From the NCBI RefSeq assembly GCF_963678635.1, contig NC_087070.1, positions 39,912,397-39,976,396 on the forward strand: a stretch of DNA of 64,000 bases. The letters are read 5' to 3'. A program made the translations under genes and the position numbers. Positions 20,706 to 32,900 of the stretch are shown one piece after another. Each line of letters starts with the position of its first letter. Within the stretch, counting starts at the first letter, position 1. The stretch comes from Symsagittifera roscoffensis. Lineage: Eukaryota > Xenacoelomorpha > Acoela > Convolutidae. Below the pieces are notes generated by a model that was not told the origin of the DNA, searched no databases, and saw nothing but the letters and a program-made list of their open reading frames with translations.

Positions 20706-21115
20706 CAGTCGCGGGGGATTTAGGGGGGGGGGGGATCAGGGATTTGACCTCTCCTGATCCAAAGAATTCCCCTTTTGTAATATTTTCAGATATCCCTTTT
20801 TGGCTCAATGACTCTTAAATTGCACTGAAGGCGCCTTTGGCGTCATTATATACTAATTTTTTTAATCAAAATTTTTACCAAAAACACATTTTTTTTCATC
20901 AAAATTTTCCAAAAAAGAACTAAAATCGCCTTTTTGGCCCGTTTTTTCAAAACTTTGCCTACCGCGCAGAAAATCTAACCAAAATAGGCTCTTTATAACG
21001 ATTTGGGAGAGCTCAGAAAATGTATTTGTTCTAACTAAAAAAAAGATTGGCAAAACTTTCGACGTTTTTTGAAAATCCGGCCCCCTCCATCGAGACTATC
21101 CTAGATCCGCCCCTG
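20706..21115. mobile_element. hAT-like MITE, copy 2
   Basis: It starts cagtcgcgggggatttaggg and ends ctagatccgcccctg. The interior matches 4155-4588 (gggatttgacc, aggcgcctttggcg, gcgcagaaaat). The flanks atttgcag (20698-20705) and gtttgtag (21116-21123) match at 6 of 8 bases, a decayed target duplication. It lies about 250 bases upstream of the amidase start codon. Confidence 0.78.
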
Positions 21116-21365
21116 GTTTGTAGCATAGAGTCATGTCCAAAATGAATATTCTCGCTTTTCTCATTGTTGCGGTCAAACTTTGTCATCATTAGTATTTTAC
21201 TAACTCGTAATTTGGTATATAGAGAAAGATAAGAATTGGTAGTTAGGCTTTATAAAATCAATCATACTCATTAGCTGCTAGTAGTATCTTATCTGCTTGT
21301 GAAATCTTGTTTCTCAAGGTCAACGTGAGTCAAGCTCCGAATTTTTCTTCATTCTTTTTGATAGA

Positions 21366-24307
21366 ATGGCAAATCAAGACACCATTATTGATGAAATTAA
21401 AGGTATGAACTTTTTGGTTCGTGATTTCTAGAACTGTTTCGTCTTCCACATATCCTGAGTTAGTTTTGTGTAAATGTTCGAAGTTTACTTAATGTTAGCT
21501 TAGAAAAAAAACGACTAAGCAGCAAGAAAAGCATTTAGGATCATTGCGCTCGCTGATGTGCTAATCTTTTTGAATTAAGTTTTATTCTGCCGAAAATGAA
21601 TCAATATTTTAAGCGGCCTAAATTACAACTCATGATTATTACAACAAAAGTCATGGGTAACGTCTCTCTTGAATGGGAACAGAATCATGACGAGCTTCAA
21701 ACTTTTTTCAAATTTTAGCTGTTTCGGATCAATTTACCCTCGACATACCCCGAGCTCATCTGACAAAGTATGCTGAAAAGATTTCACAGCTCTCAAACCT
21801 TATAGCAGAAGTAAAACACTGGCCCGATGGTGAAGTCAACGCAGGCGATTCAAGGCGCGATATCGGATATAGACCAGAGAACCAAGAAAACGACCATAAT
21901 CAATGGACATGGAAATGTATGGTCAACCGGGAAAATAATGATATAGAGGGTTGTGGTTTATTGACTGGAAAAACAGTAGCTATCAAAGATTCCATTTCAG
22001 TCGCAGGAATTCCGATGACGGGAGGTTCGCGCTCTTTAGAAGTCAGTTTTGTTTTATCACTATCCATCAGCAAATTTTTAATTGAAAAAAAAAAAACAAT
22101 ATCTCGATGAAAAATTAGCTTAAAACGATTCTAGGCCCGGAGAACAACTCGAAACCTCAGGGATTCCACCACTGCATCACCCTTCAAAACTATTCAACAA
22201 AATTTTAGCCCAACCGACCCTGGGTTTTTTAAGGGCGCATTTGGCGCCAATTTATAATAAAGTTAATAATAAAAAATTATTTGCAATTTAGATTCCATTC
22301 ACGGTAAAAGTTGCTATATTTACAACCAAAGGAAATCTCGAGAACGCCGTGGAACTTTGCAGCCTGTTTTCAGGCGCCTACTTTTGAAGAGTACCCATTG
22401 AAAAAACACGCATATTTTTAGAAAAATCCAACAACCCATTCCCCGAGAACGTAGATACGTCCCTGCATGTGACATGAATTAAGACACGCCCACTTTTTAG
22501 AATTTTATTCCGAAGACGGACGCCAAAGTGGTGGAACGGGTTCTTCAACAGGGCGGAACCATAGTAGGCAAGACGACATGCGAAGACCTCTGTTTCTCTG
22601 CTTACTCTTATACAAGTATACATGGGCCAACTTTGAATCCTTTCGACAAGACCAGAGTATCCGGAGGTTCCAGTTCCGGCAACGCGGTTGCACTGGCGCT
22701 CGCTCAAGTTGACATGGCGGTTGGCAGTGACTCTGGTTGTTCGATTAGGGTTCCGGCTTCGTTTTGCGGGTGTGTGGGTCTGAAACCAACTTATGGACTG
22801 GTTCCAATATCTGGCTGTTTGATGTGTTTGCCTTCGGTGGACCATATTGGACCAATGGCCAGAAATGTGGATGTAAGATTACATTTATTTCGTAGCAAAT
22901 CATCAAAATCAAGGCTACAATGGAATTATAAAATACTTTATTATTTCTTACTGTTTCATTCAGTAATTCCAGGTTTTAAGCTAAAACGGTCCACAAGCTC
23001 TCAAATTGGAAGGGATCGATGTAACAGACATACAAAGACATAACTTTCCAAAACTACAGCAAAACTAGTTCTACAATCAAAGAGCTAAAAATATTACGTA
23101 CAAGTTCTCTTGGATAGATTTTTTCACGAATTTTGTTTTCCAGGACTGTGGTATTCTTTTGCACGCCATCGCGGGAACTGATCTCCTTTCTAATACAACC
23201 TCAGGGCCGAATATTCAAATGCATTCACACAAATCCGCATTTGGCACAAGAGTTGCGGGTATCAAAGCCGCTGTTATTCAGGAGGGTTTTCTATATGAAG
23301 ACGAAAACTGCAGAAAAATTTCGGATGCAGTAAAATTGACTGTTGAAAAAATGCGAAAGTCGGGGCTTGAAGTAGAATTTATATCAGTACCCGAGCTAAT
23401 TGAAGCACGGAAAGTCATCGCAGTTCTTTCTCTGACTGAATTTCCGAAAATCGTCGGCGAAAATTTGCAGCCTTACTTGGGCAGATCATCTTTTATGTTG
23501 GATTTGAAGAACAGCATGCTTGATACGAACAGAAATCTTCCCCAAGAAGCAAAAGTTGCATTTTCTGCTTCAAAACTTTTAGAAGAGGATATTAAAAAGT
23601 CAAATATATTAGAGAAGACAATCAATCGAACCCTACTTATGGCCAAGTAATTAATTTCGAGTTCGTTTGTTTTGACAAACAGTCAGTTTTAAATTAGGAA
23701 TTTTGGCCAACTTTACTAATGCAAGTTTCGTACAAAAGTCCCACCCATTTTAGTTAGTGGAATCCAATAAAAAATAGGAAGGTTTTGTCACAAAAAAAGG
23801 GTTAAGATTTTCATTCCTTCTACTTGCTTAAAAACAAGAAACTGCTGACCATGAAGCTTCATCGTGGAACAAAAACATCAAAAAGAACGTTTCCCTAATA
23901 TTTCATATTTCCGTATTTCATATTTCCGTAAATTTAATTTCTTTTTCATTTCTTAGAAGTGTTTTTTTTAAACATTTTTTTTCAGAAACGTGAACAGACT
24001 TTTTTCGAAGTTCGATGTGTTCATTTTACCAACTGTCCCTTACCCTGCTCCCAAAATACCCACTATTCAAGACCCATTAAAGGACTTCATTGAGGATCCC
24101 GCTGCTCTAAACGTGAACTGCTGTCTTTTCAACCTAACTGGACATCCGGCGATTACTGTTAATTGTGCTTTCATTCAGCTGGAGGACAGGGGGAATATGC
24201 AGGGTTCTAGAATGCCTGTTGGCATCCAGATAGTTTCGGGATATATGCACGAAGAAATGGTGTTCAGAGTAGCCCGTGAAATTGAAAAACTAACTGCTGA
24301 CTGTTAG
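21366..24307 (+). CDS. Amidase-signature family enzyme, five exons, 518 residues
   Basis: Exons 21366-21402, 21719-22041, 22501-22872, 23144-23646 and 23986-24307 join in frame across four GT-AG introns (316, 459, 271 and 339 bases) to the stop TAG at 24305-24307. The family hydrolyses carboxylic amides with a Ser-cisSer-Lys triad. All three residues are present: Lys102 (VAIKDS), Ser177 (in GGSSSG) and Ser201 (GSDSGCSIRVP). The spacings of 75 and 24 equal those of Rhodococcus amidase (Lys96, Ser171, Ser195), and the motifs MTGGSRSLE, GKTTCEDLCFS and DHIGPMARNV fit that bacterial-type subgroup better than animal FAAH. There is no signal peptide or transmembrane anchor, so it is probably soluble. 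The start is the first ATG before a good donor. ATTAAA near 24430 may be the poly-A signal. The substrate cannot be told. It could be a horizontally acquired gene. Confidence 0.85.
22128..22475. mobile_element. Degenerate hAT-like MITE inside amidase intron 2
   Basis: Phrases cctcagggatt, accgaccctgggttttttaa and ggcgcatttggcgccaat match the interior of the MITE at 4155-4588. The right end gagaacgtagatacgtccctg resembles its worn terminus. It makes up most of the 459-base intron. Confidence 0.6.
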
Positions 24308-25079
24308 TTAGGTAATTTTTGTGCACTTGTATAAAATACTGGCTCTCTTATTACTCTAGCAGAAACCTTTCTTAAATTTTTTATGTAAAAAATTGTTTCC
24401 TTCAAGCCTTAACTTGGAAGATTTTAAAATTAAACTTCTCGTTTCATTTATTGACCTACCTTCAACGAGTTTTAATAATTGTCGTTTCTCGGATTCGCAG
24501 AGCACTTAGAAAAGGCTATCCAGCCTGTCCAAGCATAGCCGGTTTCTCTAATTTCCTCACATTTCAGACTGAGTTATTTTGTTGACCGATGCTCTTTTTT
24601 GTTCCGACTTTCGATACGAAAGTAACGGAATATTTGTGCTCGGGGTGGGTTTTCATTACGAGGCCAAACTGTGCACTGGATAGGAGCACAATTTCGTGTC
24701 TGTATGTTCCTGGATTCCAGAGAAAAGTCTTAAAATATGTTCAAAAATGTAAATGGATTCCACAAACAAAATTTAAGTGGATTCCGCATACCTGTAACGT
24801 CGACTTTTTAACTAGCCATTTTTAACGAGATTTTTTAAATATCGCTCGAAAGGTATTGTTGTCCTGAGCTTAAATTTAAAAAGATATTTCACCTGTGATT
24901 ATTTTTCGTAAAGTTATGGGGGTTTAAAGACTGGCATTTTGGCCAATTTGGGACAATTAACGCGCGATATATTTCGCACTTTCAACGCGTAAGCGGAGAT
25001 TTAATCCGTTCTAGAAATCTTTCCAAATTGGTTGAAATAAGCTTATTTGCCATAATTGATTGTTACTAGCAGCTATTCT

Positions 25080-25320
25080 TTTGTACTCCCGCACTGAAAT
25101 TTCATGGATAATAATCGATTGTATTGGATTTTTATTGTCAGACTCTACAAAATAACAAAAATAATCGATTATAATCGATTGAAAATGGATTATAATGATA
25201 ATATTTTTTAAAGCAATAAAATCCCAATATAATCGATTATAATCGATTATTTTCAAAAAAAAATTTCAAAAGAAAAATAATCCATTTTAATCGATTATAA
25301 TGGATTATAATCTATTTATT
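25080..25320. repeat. AT-rich TAATCGATTA repeats, left block
   Basis: Overlapping copies of ataatcgattataatcgatt and ataatggattataat fill this stretch. taatcgatta is a perfect palindrome, so the block can fold on itself or form cruciforms. Confidence 0.8.
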
Positions 25321-25476
25321 CAAAATTTTTTGTGTGTTGTTTTCATTTTTTCATAATTTTGTTAAACTTAAGTTAGTTATTTTGTTTGAATTTCTTTTCG
25401 CTTAATTTCTTTTTTTCCTATTTTCAATCGAGTTATTGAAAAATTATAAAAAGTTACCTATAGATCGCACACCAAC

Positions 25477-25815
25477 CCCCCCCCCCCCCCCACCTCTTAC
25501 TAGAGTTGATGTCCCCCCTCACCTCTTACTAGAGTTGATGTCCCTTACTAGAGTTAGATGTCCCCTAACTAGAGAGAGAGGGGGCACCTCGTGGTTGGGG
25601 GTGTCGTGGGGGGATGGGTAAACGTGAGGGGGTTACGTCGTGGGTTGGGGGGTACGTTGAGGGGGGGGTACGTTGGTGGGGGGGGGGGGGGGTACGTTGG
25701 TGGGGGGGGGGGTTGGATGTTGGATACGTTGAGGGGTATGTTGGGGGGAGGGAGTACGTTGGCAGGGGGGGGGGTAAGTTGGGGTCGGGGGGGGGGATGT
25801 GGTTGTTGACGTGAA
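25477..25815. repeat. C-rich then G-rich low-complexity block
   Basis: A C tract and several copies of cttactagagttgatgtccc (25490-25580) are followed by copies of gtacgttggtgggggg with long G runs (25600-25800). Both strands stay open by composition only. The G runs could form quadruplexes. Confidence 0.85.
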
Positions 25816-25974
25816 GAGCTGGTCAAAAATGCTGTTTTTGGGCACTTTTTGGAAAATTACCACATATTGGTCGCCCCTGGATGAACGTGTTCGTTCGAGT
25901 TTTGCAGAAAGTTGCAGAAATTAGAGTAATTGTTTACAAAATTTATTCAATTTTCATGGATTTCATGTACAAAA

Positions 25975-26310
25975 AATAATCCATTATAATGAAAACAAAA
26001 ATGGATTATAATCGATTATAATGGATTATAATGGATTTAAATTTTTCCAAAATAATCAATTATAATCGATTAAAAATCCATTATGTGGTCTAAATTTGAC
26101 ATGATAATCGATTATATTGACAACATTTTAGTCAATAAAAATCCATTATAATCGATTATAATGGATTATAATGGATTTAAATTTTTCCAAAACGATCGAT
26201 TATAATTGATTAAAAGTCCATTATGTGGTCTAAATTTGACATGATAATCGATTATATTGACAACATTTTAGTCAACGAAAATCCATTATAATCTATTATT
26301 ATCCATGAAA
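25975..26310. repeat. AT-rich repeats, right block, with 140-bp tandem duplication
   Basis: The segment around atggatttaaatttttcc (26031) repeats at 26171, a 140-base step. Both copies include catgataatcgattatattg and end in atccattataat. The palindromic TAATCGATTA motif is the same as in the left block. Confidence 0.85.
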
Positions 26311-26569
26311 CTTCGGTGCGGGCTTTATATGGCCTGTGGGGGGTTGATTTTCATTTAAAAAGATCCATTTTCATTTTGTTTTATTACTAATCAGTTTTTC
26401 ATGTTATGACTGCTCCATAAACCTTAAAAGGCAGTCGGAACATTCAGGGCTTCGCCCTGATACGAGCAGTCTTGTTAGCCTTTGAAGGTAGTTTTTTTTG
26501 GCGTCTAGAGTTTTCACGTGGTACCACTATGGCAGCTTTTGAAGGACGCCCGCAAAACGAGTCTTAATT

Positions 26570-26896
26570 ATGCTTCAATATAATCTCATCATCAATATAG
26601 TCAACATTCAAGTTGATGATACAAAACTATTCGGTAGTTACATATCAAAAAACCTGAACAAAGACAGTGATATTAAAACAGTAAGATCGAATGTGCACTC
26701 ATGTCTGTATCGTTTGAAGAGCCTCAAAACAGCTGATACATTTGACTGCTGCAAAATATGTAGTTTCAGTCAATTATTCTACAGAACAGAACAATCAATC
26801 TACTATCATCAATCTTTCGCGCCAAGCATTCTGTTCGCTCTATCCAGCAGAAAATTGTTGGAAAACCTGGAAAGGAATGGAAGCTTCAGAATTTGA
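26570..26896 (+). pseudogene. LINE reverse transcriptase C-terminal fragment
   Basis: A 108-codon frame with IQVDDTKLFGSYISKNLNKD, then SCLYRLKSLKTA and SQLFYRTEQSIYYHQ, resembles the segment after the RT active site of non-LTR elements (LG-x-x-I-x-x-NLxW, then LYxLRxLK, then FYxTxIxSxxxY). It is short, has no RT active site, and ends next to the satellite. Assignment to a clade is not possible. Confidence 0.5.
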
Positions 26897-26926
26897 AAAA
26901 CTTTACTTCATTGATTTATATGATTT

Positions 26927-29900
26927 TGCACGACTCATGTTGCGGACTTTGCGCGACCCAAATTAGCTATGTTGCGACTCTCTGCGACTAATATTGCGAC
27001 TTTGTTCGACTCATGATTCGAACCGGTTCGACCCATGATTCGACCCTGTTCGACTCATGATTCGACCCTGTTCGACTCATGATTCGACCGTGTTCGACTC
27101 AAGATTGGACTCAGTTCGACTCAAGATTCGACCCTCTTCGACTCAGGATTCGACCCTGTTTGACTATATCAAGCCTGTTCGACTCATGATTCGACTCTAT
27201 TCGACTCTATCGACCCTGTTCGACTCAGGACTCGACCGTGTTCGACTCATGATTCGACACTGTTCGACTCTATCGTCCCTGTTCGACTCAAGATTCAACT
27301 CGGTTCGACTCTATCGACCCTGTTCGACTCATGATTCGGCCCTGTTCGACTCAGGATTCGACCGTGTTCGACTCATGATACGACCCTGTTCTACTCTATC
27401 GATCCTGTTCGACTCATGATTTGACTCTCTTCGACTCTATCGACCCTGTTCGACTCATTATTCGACTCTCTTCGACTCTTTCGATCCTATTCGTCTCAGG
27501 ATTCGACTCTGTTCGACTCATGATTCGACCCTGTTCGACTCATGATTCGACCCTGTTCGACTCATGATTAGACCGTGTTCGACTCATGATTCGACCCAGT
27601 TCGACTCATGATTCGACCCTCTTCGACTCTATCGACCCTGTTCGACTCATGATTTGACTCTGTTTGACTCTATCGACCCTGTTCGACTCAGTATTCGACT
27701 CATGATTCGACACTGTTTGACTCTATCGACCCTGTTCGACGCATGATTCGACCCTGTTCGCCTCATGATTCGACCGTGTTCGACTCATGATTCGACCCTG
27801 TTCGACTCTATCGATCCTATTCGACTCATGATTCGACCCTGTTCGACTCATGATTCGACCCTGCTCGACTCATGATTCGACCCTGTTCGAATCATGATTC
27901 GACCCTGTTCGACTCATGATTCGACCCTGTTCGACTCATGATTCGACCGTGTTCGACTCATGGCTCGACCCTGTTCGACTCATGTTTCGAACCTGCTCGA
28001 CTCAGGATTCGACCGTGTTCGACTCATGATTCGATACTGTTCGACTCATGATTCGACTCTGCTCTACTCTATCGACCCTGTTCGACTCATGATTCGACCC
28101 AGTTCGACTCATGATTCGACCGTGTTCGACTCACGATTCGACCCTGTTTGACTCTATCGATCCTAGTCGACTCATGATTCGACCCTGTTCGACTCATGAT
28201 TCGACCCTGCTCGACTCATGATTCGACCCTGTTCGAATCATGATTCGACTCTGTTCGACTCGTGATTCGACCCTGTTCGACTCATGATTTGACCGTGTTT
28301 GACTCATGATTGGACCCAGTTCGACTCATGATTCGATCCTGTTCAACTCTATCGACCCCGTTCGATTCATCATTCTACCCTTCTCGACTCATGAGTCGAC
28401 CCTGTTCGACCCATGACTCCACCCTGTTCGACTCATGATTCGACCTTGTTCGAACCATGATTCGACCCTGTTCGACTCATGATTCGACCCTGTTCGACTC
28501 ATGATCAGACCGTGTTTGACTCATGATTCGACCCAGTTCGACTCATGATTCGACCCTCTTCGACTCTATCGACCCTGTTCGACTCATGATTTGACTCTGT
28601 TTGACTCTATCGACCCTGTTCGACTCAGTATTTGACCGTGTTTGACTCATGATTCGACACTGTTTGACTCTATCGACCCTGTTCGACTCATGATTCGACC
28701 CTGTTCGCCTCATGATTCGACCGTGTTCGACTCATGATTCGACCCTGTTCGACTCTATCGATCCTATTCGACTCATGATTCGACCCTGTTCGACTCATGA
28801 TTCGACCCTGCTCGACTCATGATTCGACCCTGTTCGAATCATGATTCGACTCTGTTCGACTCATGATTCGACCCTGTTCGACTCATGATTCGACCCTGTT
28901 CGACTCATGGTTCGACCCTGTTCGACTCATGTTTCGAACCTGCTCGACTCAGGATTCGACCGTGTTCGACTCATGATTCGATCCTGTTCGACTCATGATT
29001 GGACCCAGTTCGACTCATGATTCGATCCTGTTCAAACCTATCGACCCCGTTCGATTCATGATTCTACCCTTCTCGACTCATGAGTCGACCCTGTTCGACC
29101 CATGACTCCACCCTGTTCGACTCATGATTCGACCTTGTTCGAACCATGATTCGACCCTGTTCGACTCATGATTCGACCCTGTTCGACTCATGATTAGACC
29201 GTGTTCGACTCATGATTCGACCCAGTTCGACTCATGATTCGACCCTCTTCGACTCTATCGACCCTGTTCGACACATGATTTGACTCTGTTTGACTCTATC
29301 GACCCTGTTCGACTCAGTATTTGACCGTGTTTGACTCATGATTCGACACTGTTTGACTCTATCGACCCTGTTCGACTCATGATTCGACCCTGTTCGCCTC
29401 ATGATTCGACCGTGTTCGACTCATGATTCGACCCTGTTCGCTTCTATCGATCCTATTCGACTCATGATTCGACCCTGTTCGACTCATGATTCGACCCTGC
29501 TCGACTCATGATTCGACCCTGTTCGAATCATGATTCGACTCTGTTCGACTCATGATTCGACCCTGTTCGACTCATGATTCGACCCTCTTCGACTCATGGT
29601 TCGACCCTGTTCGACTCATGTTTCGAACCTGCTCGACTCAGGATTCGACCGTGTTCGACTCATGATTCGATCCTGTTCGACTCATGATTCGACCCTGTTC
29701 GACCCATGACTCCACCCTGTTCGACTCATGATTCGACCTTGTTCGAACCACGATTCGACCCTGTTCGACTCATGATTCGACCCTGTTCGACTCATGATTA
29801 GACCGTGTTCGACTCATGATTCGACCCAGTTCGACTCATGATTCGACCCTCTTTGACTCTATCGACCCTGTTCGACTCATGATTTGACTCTGTTTGACTC

Positions 29901-32900
29901 TATCGACCCTGTTCGACTCAGTATTTGACCGTGTTTGACTCATGATTCGACACTGTTTGACTCTATCGACCCTGTTCGACTCATGATTCGACCCTGTTCG
30001 CCTCATGATTCGACCGTGTTTGACTCATGATTCGACCCTGTTCGACTCTATCGATCCTATTCGACTCATGATTCGACCCTGTTCGACTCATGATTCGACC
30101 CTGCTCGACTCATGATTCGACCCTGTTTGAATCATGATTCGACCCTGTTCGACTCATGATTCGACCCTATTCGACTCATGATTCGACCCTGTTCGACTCA
30201 TGGTTCGACCCTGTTCGACTCATGTTTCGAACCTGCTCGACTCAGGAGTCGACCGTGTTCGACTCATGATTCGATCCTGTTCGACTCATGATTCGACTCT
30301 GCTCTACTCTATCGACCCTGTTCGACTCATGATTCGGCCCTGTTCGACTCATGATTCGACCGTGTTCGACTCACGATTCGACCCTGTTTGACTCTATCGA
30401 TCCAAGTCGACTCATGATTCGACCCTGTTCGACTCATGATTCGACCCTGCTCGACTCATGATTCGACCCTGTTCGAATCATGATTCGACTCTGTTCGACT
30501 CGTGATTCGACCCTGTTCGACTCATGATTTGACCGTGTTCGACTCATGATTCGACTCTGTTCTACTCTAGCGACCCTGTTCGACTCATGATTCGACCCTG
30601 TTCGACTCATGATTCGACCGTGTTCGACTCACGATTCGACCCTGTTTGACTCTATCGATCCTATTCGACTCATGATTCGACCCTGTTCGACTTATGATTC
30701 GACCCTGCTCGACTCATGATTCGACCCTGTTCGAATCATGATTCGACCCTGTTCGACTCATGATTCGACCCTGTTCGACTCATGATTCGACCGTGTTCGA
30801 CTCATGGTTCGACCCTGTTCGACTCATGTTTCGAACCTGCTCGTCTCAGGATTCGACCGTGTTCGACTCATGATTCGATCCTGTTCGACTCATGATTCGA
30901 CTCTGCTCTACTCTATCGACCCTGTTCGACTCATGATTCGACCCTGTTCGACTCATGATTCGACCGTTTTCGACTCACGATTCGACCCTGTTTGACTCTA
31001 TCGATCCTAGTCGACTCATGATTCGACCCTGTTCGACTCATGATTCGACCCTGCTCGACTCATGATTCGACCCTGTTCGAATCATGATTCGACTATGTTC
31101 GACTCGTGATTCGACCCTGTTCGACTCATGATTTGACCGTGTTCGACTCATGATTGGACCCAGTTCGACTCATGATTGGACCCAGTTCGACTCATGATTC
31201 GACCCTTCTCGACTCATGAGTCGACCCTGTTTGAATCATGATTCGACCCTGTTCGACTCATGATTCGACTCTGTTCTACTCTATCGACCCTGTTCGACTC
31301 ATGATTCGACACAGTTCGACTCATGATTCGACCCTGTTCGACTCTATCGACCCCGTTCGATTCATGATTCGACCCTTCTCGACTCATGAGTCGACCCTGT
31401 TTGAATCATGATTCGACCCTGTTCGACTCATGATTCGACTCTGTTTTACTCTATCGACCTTGTTCGACTCATGATTCGACCCTGTTCGACTCATGATTCG
31501 ACCGTGTTCGACTCACGATTCGACCCTGTTTGACTCTATCGATCCTAGTTGACTCATGATTCGACCCTGTTCGACTCATGATTCGACCCTGCTCGACTCA
31601 TGATTCGACTCTATTCGACTCTATCGACCGCGTTCAATTCATGATTCGACCCTTCTCGACTCATGAGTCGACCCTGTTTGAATCACGATTCGACCCTGTT
31701 CGACTCATGATTCGACTCTGTTCTACTCTATCGACCCTGTTCGACTCATGATTCGACCCAGTTCGACTCATGATTCGACCCTGTTCGACTCTATCGACCC
31801 CGTTCGATTCATGATTCGACCCTTCTCGACTCATGAGTCGACCCTGTTTGAATCATGATTCGACCCTGTTCGACTCATGATTCGACTCTGTTCTACTCTA
31901 TCGACCCTGTTCGACTCATGATTCGACCCTGTTCGACTCATGATTCGACCGTGTTCGACTCACGATTCGACCCTGTTTGACTCTATCGATCCTAGTCGAC
32001 TCATGATTCGACCCTGTTCGACTCATGATTCGACCCTGCTCGACTCATGATTCGACTCTATTCGACTCTATCGACCCTCTTCGACCGTGTTCGACTCATG
32101 ATTCGACCCTGTTCGACTCATGATTCGACTCTATTCGACTCTATCGACCATGTTCGACTCAGGATTCGACCTTGTTGGACTCATGATTCGACACTGTTCG
32201 ACTCTATCGTCCCTGTTCGACTCATGATTCGACCCTGCTCGACTCATGATTCGACCCTGTTCGAATCATGATTCGACTATGTTCGACTCGTGATTCGACC
32301 CTGTTCGACTCATGATTTGACCGTGTTCGACTCATGATTGGACCCAGTTCGACTCATGATTGGACCCAGTTCGACTCATGATTCGACCCTTCTCGACTCA
32401 TGAGTCGACCCTGTTTGAATCATGATTCGACCCTGTTCGACTCATGATTCGACTCTGTTCTACTCTATCGACCCTGTTCGACTCATGATTCGACACAGTT
32501 CGACTCATGATTCGACCCTGTTCGACTCTATCGACCCCGTTCGATTCATGATTCGACCCTTCTCGACTCATGAGTCGACCCTGTTTGAATCATGATTCGA
32601 CCCTGTTCGACTCATGATTCGACTCTGTTTTACTCTATCGACCTTGTTCGACTCATGATTCGACCCTGTTCGACTCATGATTCGACCGTGTTCGACTCAC
32701 GATTCGACCCTGTTTGACTCTATCGATCCTAGTTGACTCATGATTCGACCCTGTTCGACTCATGATTCGACCCTGCTCGACTCATGATTCGACTCTATTC
32801 GACTCTATCGACCGCGTTCAATTCATGATTCGACCCTTCTCGACTCATGAGTCGACCCTGTTTGAATCACGATTCGACCCTGTTCGACTCATGATTCGAC

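Larger units (their letters stand above)
24600..26474 (+). mobile_element. Helentron-like element (HINE), copy 2, with internal repeats
   Basis: The left end gttccgactttcgatacgaa has the same hairpin (24602-24630). The right side has agtcggaac (26433-26441), the hairpin cagggcttcgccctg (26445-26459) and the end gcagtcttg. Sequence shared with copy 1 includes gactttttaactagcc, aacgcgcgatat and gagatttaatccgt. The copy is 1.9 kb because its middle carries AT-rich palindromic repeats and a G-rich repeat block. Tandem repeats in the middle are a known property of such elements. There is no transposase. Confidence 0.68.

Noticed and set aside
22378-22845. Minus-strand frame of 155 codons over the amidase
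   Set aside because: It lies opposite exon 3 and intron 2 of the amidase. The plus-strand exon has catalytic motifs and splice sites, the minus-strand frame has none.
21366-24307. Animal fatty acid amide hydrolase (FAAH) as the specific identity of the amidase
   Set aside because: The signature and triad fit the superfamily, but there is no N-terminal membrane anchor, and the motifs MTGGSRSLE, CEDLCFS and DHIGPMARN fit the bacterial-type subgroup better.
25569-25863. Pro-rich and Gly-rich frames on both strands
   Set aside because: Both strands stay open only because of the G/C homopolymer block. There is no motif, no start context and no conservation signal.
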